A stretch of 64,000 bases of DNA, from the NCBI GenBank assembly GCA_015068025.1, contig SVLH01000004.1, positions 24,899 to 88,898 on the forward strand, read 5' to 3'. The translations under genes and the position numbers were made by a program. Position 1 is the stretch's first letter. Each line of letters starts with the position of its first letter. Under the pieces are notes generated by a model. The model did no database searches. It had not been told where the DNA came from and was given only the letters and a program-made list of their open reading frames with translations. This DNA comes from Oscillospiraceae bacterium (lineage in GTDB: Bacteria > Bacillota > Clostridia > Oscillospirales > Oscillospiraceae). Below are positions 1-10,628 of the stretch, in pieces.

Positions 1-462
1 AGCAGCAGCTTGGGGCGGGACATCAGGGCACGACCCACGGCCAGCATCTGCTGCTCGCCGCCGGAGAGGGTGCCGGCCACCTGCCAGCTGCGCTCCTCCA
101 GACGGGGGAACAGGCTGTACACCCACTGGATGTCCTGCTCGATCTCGGCCTTGTTCCTGCGCAGGTAGGCGCCGATCTTCAGGTTTTCCAGCACAGTCAT
201 GTCCGGAAAGACGCGGCGTCCCTCGGGGCTCATGGCAATGCCGGTGGCAATAATCTTGTCGATGGATTTGCCCAGCAGTTCCTCGCCGTCCAGTTTGACA
301 GAACCGGAAGCCGCCTTGACAAGGCCGGTGATGGTGCGCAGGGTGGTAGACTTGCCCGCGCCGTTGGCGCCGATCAGGGTGACGATCTTGCCGTCAGGCA
401 CTTCCAGAGAAATGCCGCGGAGGGCTTGGATGCCGCCGTAGTTGACGTGCAGATTCTCGATT

Positions 463-470
<8 letters not shown>
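1..470 (-). CDS. livF: LivF-type branched-chain amino acid ABC transporter ATPase (C-terminus off the left edge)
   Basis: This is the second ATPase of a high-affinity branched-chain amino acid importer and sits on the cytoplasmic face of the LivH/LivM pore. About 156 codons are visible. The protein opens MLKIENLHVNYGGIQALRGI, with a Walker A motif GANGAGKST near residue 35 and the ABC signature LSGGEQQ near residue 135. The sequence then runs off the window, so Walker B and the C-terminus are not seen. The start ATG lies inside the end of livG (8-base overlap), which implies translational coupling as the last gene of livHMGF. The LivF rather than LivG assignment rests on gene order and the short MLKIENL-type N-terminus. 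Confidence 0.93.
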
Positions 471-1301
<831 letters not shown>

Positions 1302-1305
<4 letters not shown>

Positions 1306-2429
1306 TCGCCGACAGCCTCCTTTCCGGCCTTCTTCCCACGACGCTTGAACAGGTCGGGCAACTCCTTGTCGCCCATAATACCGCGGCGGAAGAACAGCAC
1401 GATGATCATGATCACAACGGAGAACACCACCATGCGGAAGCCGGGAGCCAGCAGCTTCATTCCCGCAATGTTGTTGGCGCTGTCATCCAGGAAGCGGAGC
1501 CACCACTCGCTGCATCCGATGAACAGGAAGGCTGCGATGATGCTGCCGCTGATGGAGCCAATACCGCCGATGACCACCATCAGCAGAATTTCGTATGTCA
1601 TGGCAGAGGTGAAGCCCTTGGCCTGCACGCTGCTCATATACATCGCCATCAAGCCGCCGCCCAGCCCGGCGAAAAAGGAACTGGTGACAAAAGCCAGCAT
1701 TTTGTGCTTGGCAAGGTCGATGCCCATGGCCTCGGCGGCGATCTCGTCGTCCCGGATGGCCTTGAATGCGCGGCCGTAGGTGCTGTTGACCAGCAGCACA
1801 ATGAACAGAATACACAGACCCACCACGATGACATAAGGATACAGGTGCTTGAAGGTGGGATACTGGCGCAGGGTGTTGGAGCCGTTGGTCAGGGGCGCAA
1901 AGGATTCGTACTGGATGAAGGTACGTATGATCTCGGCAAAGCCCAGCGTAGCGATGGCCAGATAGTCGGACTTGAGCCGCAGGGCGGGCAGGCCGATCAG
2001 CCAGCCAAGGAACGCAGCCAGCACACCGCAGATCAGCAGCGTCAGCAGCATACCCACCACGGGGCCGATGGTGTCGCCCAGGAAGCCGGAGAAGATCTCC
2101 GGGATGGAGAAATTCACGATACCGCCGTCATAGTACTGATACACACCGGCGCGCTTTGCCACGGGGATGGACAAAATGGCGTAAGTATAGGCGCCCACCA
2201 GCATAAAGCCTGCCTGACCCAGAGAGAACAGGCCGGTGAAGCCGTTGAGCAGGTTCATGGAAACGGCCAGCAGCGCGTAGACCGTGCCCTTTTTCATGAC
2301 AGCCATCATAATGGACAGGCCCTTGACGTTCTTTGCCACGCCTTCCAGTCCCACAGAAATCACTGCCAGAACGGCAATGAGAATCATGCCGATGACAATC
2401 GTCTTCAGATCGCTTCTCTTTTTGATCAT
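1302..2429 (-). CDS. livM: LivM-type branched-chain amino acid ABC transporter permease
   Basis: Inner pore subunit of the Liv importer, 375 residues from MIKKRSDLK. Multiple hydrophobic helices are visible. The conserved LivM/LivH segment (ALRLKSDYLAIATLGFAEIIR) is present, as is the cytoplasmic EAA-like loop AFKAIRDDEIAAEAMGID that contacts the ATPases. The open frame extends about 17 codons further upstream, but the ATG at 2427-2429 overlaps the livH TGA by one base, which fits a coupled start. The tail (ELPDLFKRRGKKAGKEAVGE) is basic and cytoplasmic. It is followed by livG in a four-base overlap. Confidence 0.95.
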
Positions 2430-3316
2430 CACACCTTCTCCTCCAGTTTCTCTCCGAAGAGGCCGGTGGGCTTGAGGCACAGCACCAGGATCAGCAGCGC
2501 AAAGGTAAATGCGTCGCTGAAGGTGGAGTAACCCAGTGCCCGGATGATGTTCTCACAGATGCCGATCAAAAATCCGCCCGCCACGGCGCCGGGGATGGAG
2601 CCGATACCGCCGAACACCGCCGCCACGAAGGCCTTCAGGCCGGGCATGGTGCCGACGGTGGGGGAAACGGTGGAGTAGTTGCTGAAGAACAGGAGTGACC
2701 CCACAGCCGCCAGGAAGGAGCCGATCACAAAGGTCACGGAAATGACGCTGTTGATCTTGATGCCCATGAGGCGGGCGGTCTCAAAATCGCGGGAGGCAGC
2801 ACGCATGGCCATGCCGATGCGGGTCTTTTTGATCAGCGTCACCAGCAGAATGACCAGCACGAAGGTCAGAATAGGGGTGATGACGGTAACTCTCTTGGTC
2901 TCCATGCCGAAGATCTGAATGTTGTCGGAGATCCAGGGGATCACGGGATACTGCTGGGGCTGACCGCCGGTGATGTACCACATCAGGTTCTGCAGCAGGT
3001 AGCTGACGCCGATGGCAGAGATCATGACGGACATGCGGGGTGCGGACCGCAGGGGCTTATAGGCCAAACGCTCCACGGAAAAGCCCAGAAGCACCGTAAC
3101 GAGAATGGTGAAGGGGATCGCCAGATACACCGGCATGGCGGTGACGGCGTAGAACATCACGAAGCCGGCCACCGTGAAAATGTCGCCGTGGGCAAAGTTG
3201 ATCAGCCGCAGGATGCCGTACACCATGGTGTAGCCCAGCGCGATCAAAGCGTACTGGCCACCCACGGAAATACCCGGCAGCAGGCTGTTCAAGCTGGCTT
3301 GAAGAATGTCTGCCAT
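2429..3316 (-). CDS. livH: LivH-type branched-chain amino acid ABC transporter permease
   Basis: First pore subunit of the Liv importer, 295 residues. The protein starts MADILQASLNSLLPGISVGG and has about eight hydrophobic helices. LivH hallmarks are ALGYTMVYGILRLINFAHGD near residues 25-45 and the ATPase-contact loop AMRAASRDFETARLMGI. The chosen ATG at 3314-3316 has AAGGAG eight bases upstream. A longer open frame upstream runs through the livK-livH intergenic hairpin and is not used. It is first of the livHMGF translationally coupled block, separated from livK by about 140 bases. Confidence 0.95.
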   Translation of the reverse strand: MADILQASLNSLLPGISVGGQYALIALGYTMVYGILRLINFAHGDIFTVAGFVMFYAVTAMPVYLAIPFTILVTVLLGFSVERLAYKPLRSAPRMSVMISAIGVSYLLQNLMWYITGGQPQQYPVIPWISDNIQIFGMETKRVTVITPILTFVLVILLVTLIKKTRIGMAMRAASRDFETARLMGIKINSVISVTFVIGSFLAAVGSLLFFSNYSTVSPTVGTMPGLKAFVAAVFGGIGSIPGAVAGGFLIGICENIIRALGYSTFSDAFTFALLILVLCLKPTGLFGEKLEEKV

Positions 3317-3410
3317 ACTGTTTTCTCCTTTGACAAAATATGTTTGCGCCGATTTTCCAGAATACAGCCAGCGGCAATCCTCTGGAAAACCGGCGACGGG
3401 CAAAAGCCAT

Positions 3411-3441
3411 ACAAGGCAGCGGGGAAACCCCCGCTGCCTGT
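3411..3441 (-). terminator. Stem-loop between livK and livH (partial terminator or mRNA stabiliser)
   Basis: A perfect 10-bp GC-rich stem (GGCAGCGGGG at 3415-3424, CCCCGCTGCC at 3429-3438) lies just past the livK stop. On the minus strand it is followed by TTGTATGG rather than a long T run. It therefore looks like a leaky terminator or 3'-end protector that keeps binding-protein mRNA in excess over the membrane subunits. That function is inferred; such arrangements are well known in binding-protein transporter operons. Confidence 0.6.
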
Positions 3442-3457
3442 ATATCGTACGGAACGA

Positions 3458-4642
3458 TTACTTGCTCAGGCCCTGCTCCTTCACGGAGTAGAATTCGCCC
3501 TTCTCGGTGTCGACGCCCTTGATGAAGATGATGTTCTTGTCCACATCGCCCTCGGCATCGAAGACCACGTCGCCGGTCACGCCGGTGTACTTCACGCCGG
3601 AGAGCGCCGCAGCGATGGCATCGGAGTCGGCAGAGTCGGCAGCCTTGATGGCCTCGACGGCAACCATGTACGCGTCATAGCCCAGAGCGGACACGGCAGA
3701 GACGGTGTCGGTGCCGCCGTTGTTGGCCAGCTTATCGTCGTTGGCATTCAGCCAGCCCTGGAAGCCACTCATGAACTCGGCAGCAGCCTGGGAAGCGCCT
3801 TCATCATAGAAGGTGGAGAAATACACGTCAGCGCCGGACTTGGTGGCAGCCTGCAGGATCACGGCATCATCCCAGGTATCGCCTGCGATCAGGGGGATAC
3901 CGGCATAAGCAGCCTGGTCAATCAGCAGGGAGGCCACGGTGGTGGAGGTGGGGGCAAAGATCACGTCAGCGTTGGCAGCCTTGGCGGCAGTGATGTAGCC
4001 GGACATATCGGTGTTGCCGGCGGGGTTCTGGTCGGCCACGACCTGAATGCCGAGGCGCTCGCACTCCTGGGTGAAATACTCGCCCAGACCCACGGAGTAG
4101 TCGTCGCCCAGCTCGGTGAACACATAGGCCACCTTGGCGTCAAACTCATCCTTGGCCAGGTTTGCCAGCACGCTGCCCTGGAAAGGATCCAGATAGCACA
4201 CACGATAGTAGTAGGGGTTGCCCAGAGTCACGCCGGGGTTGGTGCAGGAGCAGCCGATGGCAGCGATCTTGGCTTCTTCAAACACGGGAGCGGCAGCCAT
4301 AGACACGCCGGAACCATAGGAGCCCAGAACGATGGCAACGCCTTCGCTCACCAGCTGCTCGGCAGCGGAAACGCCCTTGTCGTTTTCGGACTGGTTATCC
4401 ACAGCAAAGGTCTTGATGGTGTACTCCTCGCCGCCAATGGTGACGGTGGGAACCACAGAGTTGGCATACTCGATGCCCAGAACTTCCTTCTTGCCGCCGG
4501 CGCCGTTGGCACCGGAGGAGGGCTCGTAAATGCCGATGGTGATGACCTTCTCACCGGACTGTTCCTCGGCGGGCTTTTCGCCGCAGGCGGCCAGACCCAG
4601 AACCATGGTCAGAGCCAGCAGCAGAGCAAATACTTTTTTCAT
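3458..4642 (-). CDS. livK: Branched-chain amino acid ABC transporter substrate-binding lipoprotein
   Basis: Extracytoplasmic receptor of the Liv system, 394 residues from MKKVFALLLALTMVLGLAAC. The N-terminus is a lipoprotein signal with lipobox LAAC, so it would be lipid-anchored outside the membrane. The rest is a type I periplasmic-binding fold (Peripla_BP_6), with IGIYEPSSGANGAGGKKEVLG at the first ligand loop and GVAIVLGSYGSGVSMAAAPV further on. AGGAGG lies nine bases before the chosen ATG at 4640-4642; earlier ATGs sit on or before the ribosome site. livJ would be an equally fair symbol. It is the first gene of the operon and has its own promoter. Confidence 0.93.
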   Translation of the reverse strand: MKKVFALLLALTMVLGLAACGEKPAEEQSGEKVITIGIYEPSSGANGAGGKKEVLGIEYANSVVPTVTIGGEEYTIKTFAVDNQSENDKGVSAAEQLVSEGVAIVLGSYGSGVSMAAAPVFEEAKIAAIGCSCTNPGVTLGNPYYYRVCYLDPFQGSVLANLAKDEFDAKVAYVFTELGDDYSVGLGEYFTQECERLGIQVVADQNPAGNTDMSGYITAAKAANADVIFAPTSTTVASLLIDQAAYAGIPLIAGDTWDDAVILQAATKSGADVYFSTFYDEGASQAAAEFMSGFQGWLNANDDKLANNGGTDTVSAVSALGYDAYMVAVEAIKAADSADSDAIAAALSGVKYTGVTGDVVFDAEGDVDKNIIFIKGVDTEKGEFYSVKEQGLSK

Positions 4643-4695
4643 TCTTTTCATCCTCCTGTCAAACTCGAAGGCTCTCGCCTCCATATCAATATAGT

Positions 4696-4724
4696 ATTTT
4701 ACGTGGTTTTTGTAGACTTTGCAA
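4696..4724 (-). promoter_or_regulatory. Sigma-A-type promoter for livK
   Basis: On the minus strand, TTGCAA (4719-4724), a 17-base spacer, then TAAAAT (4696-4701), about 55 bases before the livK start. Predicted by eye only. Confidence 0.6.
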
Positions 4725-4923
4725 GGTCAATTATGTACAGAAAGTTCCTTCCTGTCCCCCGCTTCTGCCGCCCTTTTGACTTCACAGGGCGTGTATTTGT
4801 CTTTGATACGCGAACACATCAAAGAGCCAGTCGCCAAAACTACTACATTTGTCCTCTGCTCAAAGACACCCTTGTGTTGGTGATTTCGCCGAACACGCAG
4901 AACTTTTTTCCGGATTTTGGATG

Positions 4924-4962
4924 TAAAAACCCGGAGCCGCCTATGGTCGGCTCCGGGTTTGG
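4924..4962 (-). terminator. Rho-independent terminator of the gdpP-ftsH operon
   Basis: A 12-bp stem (AACCCGGAGCCG at 4928-4939, CGGCTCCGGGTT at 4948-4959) lies four bases past the ftsH stop and is followed on the minus strand by TTTTTAC. Confidence 0.85.
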
Positions 4963-4965
4963 GGA

Positions 4966-6849
4966 TCATTCTTCCACGGTGGGCTCGGTTTGTGCGGGAG
5001 CGTCCTGCGCGGCGGCGGAGGGATCCACCACAGCCAAGAAGGCCTCGCGCTCCATGGTTTCGTGTTCCAGCAGATACTGTGCCACAGCGTCCAGCTGGGC
5101 TCTGTGCTCGGTGAGAATGTCCTCGCAGCGAGCGTAAGCGGCGGAGATCAGCGCCTGCACTTCCGCGTCGATCTGGGCGGCCACAGACTCGGAATAGCTG
5201 CGGCTCTGGCTCATGGTGCGGCCGATAAAGACCTCGTCGTGCCCGGAGTCGAAGGACACCGTGCCGATCTTTTCGCTCATGCCGTAGGACGCCACCATCT
5301 TGCGGGCAATGGCGCTGGCGCGCTGAATGTCATTGCTGGCGCCGGTGGAGATGTCGCCCAGACACAGCTGCTCCGCCACGCGGCCGCCCAGCAGGGCAAC
5401 GATCTGATCTTCCATATACCGCTTGGAGAGGTAGGATCGATCCTCCTCCGGCAGGGAGATGGTCATGCCGCCGGCCTGTCCCCGGGGGACGATGGTGATC
5501 TGGCTGACGGGATCCTGCCCGGGAAGGGCGTGCATCACCACCGCGTGACCGGCCTCATGCCAGGCGGTCAGCTCCCGCTCGTGCTGCGGGATGACGCGGC
5601 TGCGCTTTTCCGGGCCGGCGATGACCTTGATCTCCGCCTCTTTCAGATCACTCATGGTAATGAACTTCTGTTTGCGGCGGCCTGCCAGCAGCGCGCCCTC
5701 GTTGATGAGGTTTTCCAGATCCGCACCAGTAAACCCGGCCGTGCCCTGGGCCAGCTTGTGCAGATCCACATCCTCCGCCAGAGGCTTGCCTCTGGTGTGA
5801 ACTTTCAGGATCTCCTCTCGGCCCTTGATGTCCGGCAGACCCACATAGATCTGGCGGTCGAAACGGCCGGGACGCAGCAGCGCGGGATCCAGCACATCCG
5901 CACGGTTGGTGGCGGCCAGAACGACCACGCCCTCGTTGGCGGCAAAGCCGTCCATCTCCACCAGCAGCTGGTTCAGCGTCTGCTCACGTTCGTCATGTCC
6001 GCCGCCAAGGCCCGTGCCGCGCTGGCGGCCGACAGCGTCGATCTCGTCGATAAACACAATGGCGGGTGCCTGTTTCTTGGCCTGATCAAACAGGTCGCGG
6101 ACGCGGCTGGCGCCCACGCCCACATACAGCTCCACAAAGTCGGAGCCGGAAATAGACAGGAAGCCAACGCCCGCCTCGCCGGCCACAGCCTTGGCCAGCA
6201 GGGTCTTGCCGGTGCCCGGAGGGCCTACCAGCAGCACGCCCTTGGGGATGCGGGCACCCAGAGAAATAAACTGTCCGGGGTCGCGGAGGAACTCCACGAT
6301 CTCCTGCAGTTCTTCCTTCTCCTCGTCGGCGCCTGCCACGTCGTCAAAGGCGACCTGTTTATCCTTATCGGACAGTCCGCGGGTTCGGGCGTTGCCGAAC
6401 CTTGCCATGCGGTCATTGCCGGCGCCGCCCTGACCGCGCGCCAAGAGGAAGTACAACACAAATCCCAGCACCGCAGCACCCAGCACCCAGGGGAGCAGCA
6501 GCTCCAGCCAGTTTGTGGATTGATCCTGCTGATAGTCGTAGCTTTTGATGATGCCACGGCCGGCCTGCTCCTCGATCAGCGGGTGCATCTCCTGGTAGAA
6601 ATAGTCAAAATCGTACAGTTCGTGGTGCACGCTCTTGCTGCCGCCCCGTTCCTCGTACAGGTTCAGGACCAGCGTGTTGTCCATCACCACCAGCGACTCC
6701 ACTTTTTCCTGACGGAGCAGCTGCTTTGCTTCGTAATAGCTCACCTGCCCCCGGTCATTCATCTCCCAGAGCCAGTTGATGCAAACAAGCATAATCAGTC
6801 CCAGCAGCAGAAAGCTGAAACCGGATCTGCGCTTTTGTTTCTTTGCCAA
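4966..6849 (-). CDS. ftsH: ATP-dependent zinc metalloprotease FtsH
   Basis: Membrane-bound AAA+ protease that degrades misfolded membrane proteins and some regulators; 627 residues, normal length. Two membrane segments (about 12-28 and 117-137) flank a small outer domain. Then come the AAA module with Walker A GPPGTGKT (209-216), Walker B VFIDEID (265-271) and the second region of homology LLRPGRFDR (324-332). The M41 zinc site HEAGH is at 431-435. The C-terminal tail is Ala/Glu-rich. It is the last gene of the gdpP-rplI-dnaB-tilS-hpt-ftsH operon, 17 bases after hpt; hpt-ftsH adjacency next to tilS is a classic Firmicute arrangement. Confidence 0.98.
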   Translation of the reverse strand: MAKKQKRRSGFSFLLLGLIMLVCINWLWEMNDRGQVSYYEAKQLLRQEKVESLVVMDNTLVLNLYEERGGSKSVHHELYDFDYFYQEMHPLIEEQAGRGIIKSYDYQQDQSTNWLELLLPWVLGAAVLGFVLYFLLARGQGGAGNDRMARFGNARTRGLSDKDKQVAFDDVAGADEEKEELQEIVEFLRDPGQFISLGARIPKGVLLVGPPGTGKTLLAKAVAGEAGVGFLSISGSDFVELYVGVGASRVRDLFDQAKKQAPAIVFIDEIDAVGRQRGTGLGGGHDEREQTLNQLLVEMDGFAANEGVVVLAATNRADVLDPALLRPGRFDRQIYVGLPDIKGREEILKVHTRGKPLAEDVDLHKLAQGTAGFTGADLENLINEGALLAGRRKQKFITMSDLKEAEIKVIAGPEKRSRVIPQHERELTAWHEAGHAVVMHALPGQDPVSQITIVPRGQAGGMTISLPEEDRSYLSKRYMEDQIVALLGGRVAEQLCLGDISTGASNDIQRASAIARKMVASYGMSEKIGTVSFDSGHDEVFIGRTMSQSRSYSESVAAQIDAEVQALISAAYARCEDILTEHRAQLDAVAQYLLEHETMEREAFLAVVDPSAAAQDAPAQTEPTVEE

Positions 6850-6866
6850 AAAAGGATACCTCCCGT

Positions 6867-7421
6867 TTAGTGATTGCTGTATACTTCCGGCTTCAGCACG
6901 CCGATGTAGGGCACATTGCGATAGCGCTGGGCGTAGTCCAGTCCGTAGCCCACCACGAACTCATCGGGAATGGTAAAACCTGCCAGATCGGCGGTAACGG
7001 CCTTTTCCCGGCGTGCAGGCTTGTCCAGCAGCGTCACGATGGTGATGGTGGCCGCACCCTTGGCCAGAAAGTACTGTTTCAGGAACGCCAGCGTGTTGCC
7101 GGAATCCAGAATATCCTCCACAATGACCAGATGGCGGCCGGTGATATCCTGCTGCAGGTCATAGTTGATACGAACGCGGCCGGAGGACTCGGTGGCGTTT
7201 GCATAAGAGCTGACGGCAATGAACTCAATATCGCTCTTGATCTGGCAGGCGCGCATCAGGTCTGCCACAAACACGAAAGAGCCCTTCAAAACGCCCAGAA
7301 ACAGGGGATTCTTCCCTTCAAACATCTCGTACAGCGCTGCGCCCATCTCGGATACGCGCTGCTTCAATTCCTCCTCGGTCACCAGAACCTTCAGAATGTC
7401 CTTCTCCATCTCACTTCTCAT
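6867..7421 (-). CDS. hpt: Hypoxanthine phosphoribosyltransferase
   Basis: Purine salvage enzyme that joins hypoxanthine or guanine to PRPP to make IMP or GMP in the cytosol. It has 184 residues, the usual size. The PRPP-binding loop [13 protein letters not shown] lies at 99-111, and the K-G pair in GVLKGSFVF (43-51) and the [13 protein letters not shown] flexible loop (71-83) are in place. The start overlaps the end of tilS by 11 bases; GAGGAG sits about seven bases upstream of the ATG. Expression is therefore tied to tilS and ftsH. Confidence 0.97.
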   Translation of the reverse strand: MRSEMEKDILKVLVTEEELKQRVSEMGAALYEMFEGKNPLFLGVLKGSFVFVADLMRACQIKSDIEFIAVSSYANATESSGRVRINYDLQQDITGRHLVIVEDILDSGNTLAFLKQYFLAKGAATITIVTLLDKPARREKAVTADLAGFTIPDEFVVGYGLDYAQRYRNVPYIGVLKPEVYSNH

Positions 7422-8769
7422 CGTTTTTCTCCTCTGTTTCCTGATGAAATATTACATAGATCGGTTTCGCGGAACCGTTTGGTGCAAACTTTGCGTCAAT
7501 GCCCACACCGGGCACTGCCGCCGCCTGTCCGTCCACACGCAGCACCGGCATGGCATCCCGCTGCGCCGGGGAGATCCCCGCATCGGCACAGAGCCGCTTC
7601 AAACTGCGTTCGCCGCGGCTGCCGGGGAGGGTCATGCGGTCATTTCTGTCCCACGATGTCACCGTGAGACGCGCGCCCTCCGGCGCAGAAAGCGGCCTGC
7701 CGGGGCCATCCGCCGCCAGCATCACACGCCATGTGCCAAAGCGCACCGTTTCGCCGGGGGCAATGTCCGCCGCCTGCGGCGTCGGTTCCGCTCCCGCGAT
7801 CACCAGCTCCCGTGCGTCCCGCCGCGCCGTCAGGCCATAGGGCAGGGATGCCGTCTTTCCGGGCACGGCATACAGCAGTGCGCATACCGCCTCCACATGG
7901 GCGGCGGTCAGGTCTCGTCTCCCCCCTGCCTTTTGGGCAAGGGCAGCATGGACGGCGCGGGTGAAAACCGCCTCTGCCGCCGCAAGGCAGGCTTCGGCAT
8001 CCAGATACAGGGCATCGCACTCCTCGCGGCAGCACCGCTCCAGCAGCGCCTCCGCCATGGAGGTGAGGGCATCCTCGTCCCGGCGCAGCTGCTGCGCCGT
8101 CCGGGTCATGTTCTCCACCGCTTTCGGGTTCAGCTCCCGCAGCACCGGCAGCACCTTGTGCCGCAGCACATTGCGGCTGACCTCGTCCAGCGCGTTGGTG
8201 GAGTCCTCAACAAACAAAATTTGATGTTCCTGTGCATAAGCCGCCAACTCCGCCCGGGTGACAGAGAGAAACGGTCTTGCGATTGCTCCCCGCCGCGGCG
8301 GAATCCCCGCAAGCCCCCGGCTCCCGGTGCCGCGCAGCAGATGCAGCAGCATGGTCTCTGCGTTGTCGTCGGCGTGGTGCGCCGTCAGCACGAAGGCACA
8401 CCCCGTCGCCTGCCGCTGCCGCTCCAGAAAGGCGTAGCGCGCCGTGCGGGCGGCTTCCTCTATGGACTGCCCCGTCTCCGCGGCATAGCCCGCCACATCC
8501 CCACTTTCGCTGACGAAGGGAATGCCGTGTTCGCCACACCATTTGCGGACAAAGGCCTCGTCGCCGTCAGACTCCGCCCCCCGCAGCCGATGGTTGAAGT
8601 GGGCGGCGGTAACGGTGATGTTCCGCGTCCGTCCCCAGTCGGAAAGCAGGTGCAGCAGGCACATGGAGTCCAGCCCGCCGGACACGGCGCACAGTACGGA
8701 AGTATCCTTCCCGCCGCATAGGTCATTCAGAAACCGCTTGACGGCAGACAACTCACTCGTCATCGTCAT
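7411..8769 (-). CDS. tilS: tRNA(Ile)-lysidine synthase
   Basis: Modifies C34 of the CAU-anticodon isoleucine tRNA to lysidine so that it reads AUA. It has 452 residues. The N-terminal PP-loop ATPase domain carries SGGLDS at 30-35, followed by FNHRLRG near residue 80 and the HHADDNAETMLLHLLRGTG segment near 135-153 that is typical of TilS. The C-terminal region is the substrate-binding TilS_C domain. It overlaps the end of dnaB by 17 bases and the start of hpt by 11. Two in-frame ATGs lie at the start (MTMTSEL); either could be used. Confidence 0.96.
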   Translation of the reverse strand: MTMTSELSAVKRFLNDLCGGKDTSVLCAVSGGLDSMCLLHLLSDWGRTRNITVTAAHFNHRLRGAESDGDEAFVRKWCGEHGIPFVSESGDVAGYAAETGQSIEEAARTARYAFLERQRQATGCAFVLTAHHADDNAETMLLHLLRGTGSRGLAGIPPRRGAIARPFLSVTRAELAAYAQEHQILFVEDSTNALDEVSRNVLRHKVLPVLRELNPKAVENMTRTAQQLRRDEDALTSMAEALLERCCREECDALYLDAEACLAAAEAVFTRAVHAALAQKAGGRRDLTAAHVEAVCALLYAVPGKTASLPYGLTARRDARELVIAGAEPTPQAADIAPGETVRFGTWRVMLAADGPGRPLSAPEGARLTVTSWDRNDRMTLPGSRGERSLKRLCADAGISPAQRDAMPVLRVDGQAAAVPGVGIDAKFAPNGSAKPIYVIFHQETEEKNDEK

Positions 8770-10105
8770 AGCGATTGTCCAGCGTGGAGAACTGGGTATA
8801 TTCGGGCATCCATCTCAATTCGACCTTGCCCGTTTCACCGTGGCGGTTCTTGGCCACGATACACTCTGCAATGTTGTGTTTTTCGGAATCTTCGTTGTAA
8901 TAATCGTCCCGGTACAGGAACAGCACGATGTCCGCATCCTGCTCGATAGAGCCGGATTCACGCAGATCGGACAGCATGGGACGCTTGTCGTCGCGCTTTT
9001 CGTTGGCACGGCTCAACTGGCTGAGGCAGATGACGGGAACGTTCAGTTCCTTGGCCATGATCTTCAGCATACGGGACATATCGGAAACCACCTGCTGGCG
9101 GTTCTCGCCGCCGCCGTGCTTGCCTCCGGCGGAGGTCATCAGCTGCAGATAGTCGATAACCACAAGACCCAGATTGTCCAGACGGCGGCACTTGGCGTTC
9201 ATGTCCGCCACCGTCAGCATGGGGTTGTCGTCGATGCGGACATCCAGCATGTTCAGCACGGTAGCCGCGTCAGCAATCTTCCTCCAGTCAGTCTCCCGCA
9301 GATAGCCGGTTTTCAAGCGGGTGTTCTCCACCAGCGCCTCGGAGGACAGCAGACGGGTGGCCAGCTGTTCCCGGGACATTTCCAGCGAAAACACCGCCAC
9401 GGTCTTGCGGGAGCTTTTTGCCACATTCAGCGCCACATTCAGGGCAAATGAGGTCTTACCCATGCCGGGCCGGGCGGCCAGCAAAATCAGGTCGGACTTG
9501 TTCAGGCCGGTGATCTTGTTATCCACCGCCGAAAGGCCGGTGGACAGGCCGGGCAGGTGGTTTTCGCTCTCGCTCATCTCCGACAGGCGATCCAGCACAT
9601 CCGGCAGCACCAGCCGGAGGGGCACCATGTCCTGGGCGCTCTGCCCCCGACGGATGGCATAGACCTTCTGCTCCGCCGCCTCCAGAATTTCAGAGGCCTC
9701 GCCGACGCCCTCCTGCACCATGGCAGTGATCTCGCCGGCAGCCTGTGCCACGCCGCGCAGCAGCGCCTTGTCCCGCACGATGGCCGCATACTCCATCACG
9801 TTGGCGCTGGTGGGGGTGATCTCCATCAGCTGGGCAAGGTAGGATCGGGTGGTGGCCTCGTCATAGATCCCCGCCTTCTGCATCTCCTCACACACGGTGA
9901 TGCCGTCGATGGGGCGGGCATAGGTGAACATGGTATAGATGGTCTCAAAGATCTCACGGTTCTGACGCAGATAAAAATCCGCAGGGCGCAGCTTGTCCAT
10001 CACGTCCTTGACGCAGTCGGGATCGATGAGCATCGAGCCCAGTACGGCCTGCTCTCCCTCCAGACTGTGGGGCATCTGCCGAATGAGAAGGTCTTCCATT
10101 GCCAT
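8753..10105 (-). CDS. dnaB: Replicative DNA helicase DnaB (DnaC in Bacillus)
   Basis: Hexameric 5'-3' helicase of the replication fork, 450 residues. It has the N-terminal DnaB domain (MPHSLEGEQAVLGSMLID near 11-28), then the RecA-like core with Walker A ARPGMGKT at 211-218 and Walker B LGLVVIDYLQLM. No intein interrupts the Walker region. GGAGG lies nine bases upstream of the chosen ATG. The order rplI-dnaB downstream of gdpP is strongly conserved in Firmicutes. Confidence 0.98.
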   Translation of the reverse strand: MAMEDLLIRQMPHSLEGEQAVLGSMLIDPDCVKDVMDKLRPADFYLRQNREIFETIYTMFTYARPIDGITVCEEMQKAGIYDEATTRSYLAQLMEITPTSANVMEYAAIVRDKALLRGVAQAAGEITAMVQEGVGEASEILEAAEQKVYAIRRGQSAQDMVPLRLVLPDVLDRLSEMSESENHLPGLSTGLSAVDNKITGLNKSDLILLAARPGMGKTSFALNVALNVAKSSRKTVAVFSLEMSREQLATRLLSSEALVENTRLKTGYLRETDWRKIADAATVLNMLDVRIDDNPMLTVADMNAKCRRLDNLGLVVIDYLQLMTSAGGKHGGGENRQQVVSDMSRMLKIMAKELNVPVICLSQLSRANEKRDDKRPMLSDLRESGSIEQDADIVLFLYRDDYYNEDSEKHNIAECIVAKNRHGETGKVELRWMPEYTQFSTLDNRYDDDE

Positions 10106-10149
10106 AGCACTCTACCTCCGTGAGAAATGGGGTTTTGCGGGGTGCGAAG

Positions 10150-10599
10150 TTATTTCGCCTCGTAGACGGACACGAACACCGTGCCGGTGATCTCAAAGCC
10201 CAGCTTGGCCTTGACCTGATAATTGCCGAAGGACTTGATGGGATCGTCCAGCACCAGCTTCTGCTTGGGGATGTCCAGACCGAACTGTGCCTTCAGGCCT
10301 TCGGAGATCTCCTTGGTGGTGACGGCACCAAAGAGTTTGCCGCCGCTGCCGGCTCTGGCGGTCAGCTTGACCTGGCACTCTTTCAGCTTCTCGGCAGTCT
10401 CCTGTGCCTCCGCCTTCTGGCGGGCTTCCTCGGCCTTGCGGGCCTTTTCCTTCAGGTTCATGGTGTTGATGGCGTCCGCCGTGGCGGCAATGGCCAGCTT
10501 GCGGGGCAGAAGGAAGTTGCGGGCGTAGCCCTCGGAAACCTCCACCATCTGGCCCTTCTTGCCCTGGCCCTTTACGTCCTGCTGTAAAATTACTTTCAT
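10150..10599 (-). CDS. rplI: 50S ribosomal protein L9
   Basis: Large-subunit protein bL9, 149 residues. The signature [33 protein letters not shown] opens the N-terminal RNA-binding domain. A long charged helix ([23 protein letters not shown]) follows, then the C-terminal domain. AAGGAG sits nine bases before the start. It lies between gdpP and dnaB in the same operon. Confidence 0.98.
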   Translation of the reverse strand: MKVILQQDVKGQGKKGQMVEVSEGYARNFLLPRKLAIAATADAINTMNLKEKARKAEEARQKAEAQETAEKLKECQVKLTARAGSGGKLFGAVTTKEISEGLKAQFGLDIPKQKLVLDDPIKSFGNYQVKAKLGFEITGTVFVSVYEAK

Positions 10600-10628
10600 G
10601 GGTCGTTCTCCTTTATGCTCTATGGTCG

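Larger units (their letters stand above)
4643..4965. other. Intergenic region livK-ftsH
   Basis: Besides the livK promoter and the ftsH terminator, about 190 bases (4730-4924) hold nothing I can assign. Short open frames here run through the terminator hairpin and look spurious. Confidence 0.6.

Noticed and set aside
4727..4969. 80-codon minus-strand frame after ftsH
   Set aside because: Reads through the ftsH terminator and has no ribosome site or similarity.
3188..5137. 649-codon plus-strand frame across livK and the ftsH end
   Set aside because: Antisense to clear liv genes, and crosses a terminator and promoter.
8753..10105. Intein in dnaB
   Set aside because: The Walker region is continuous and the protein is of normal length.
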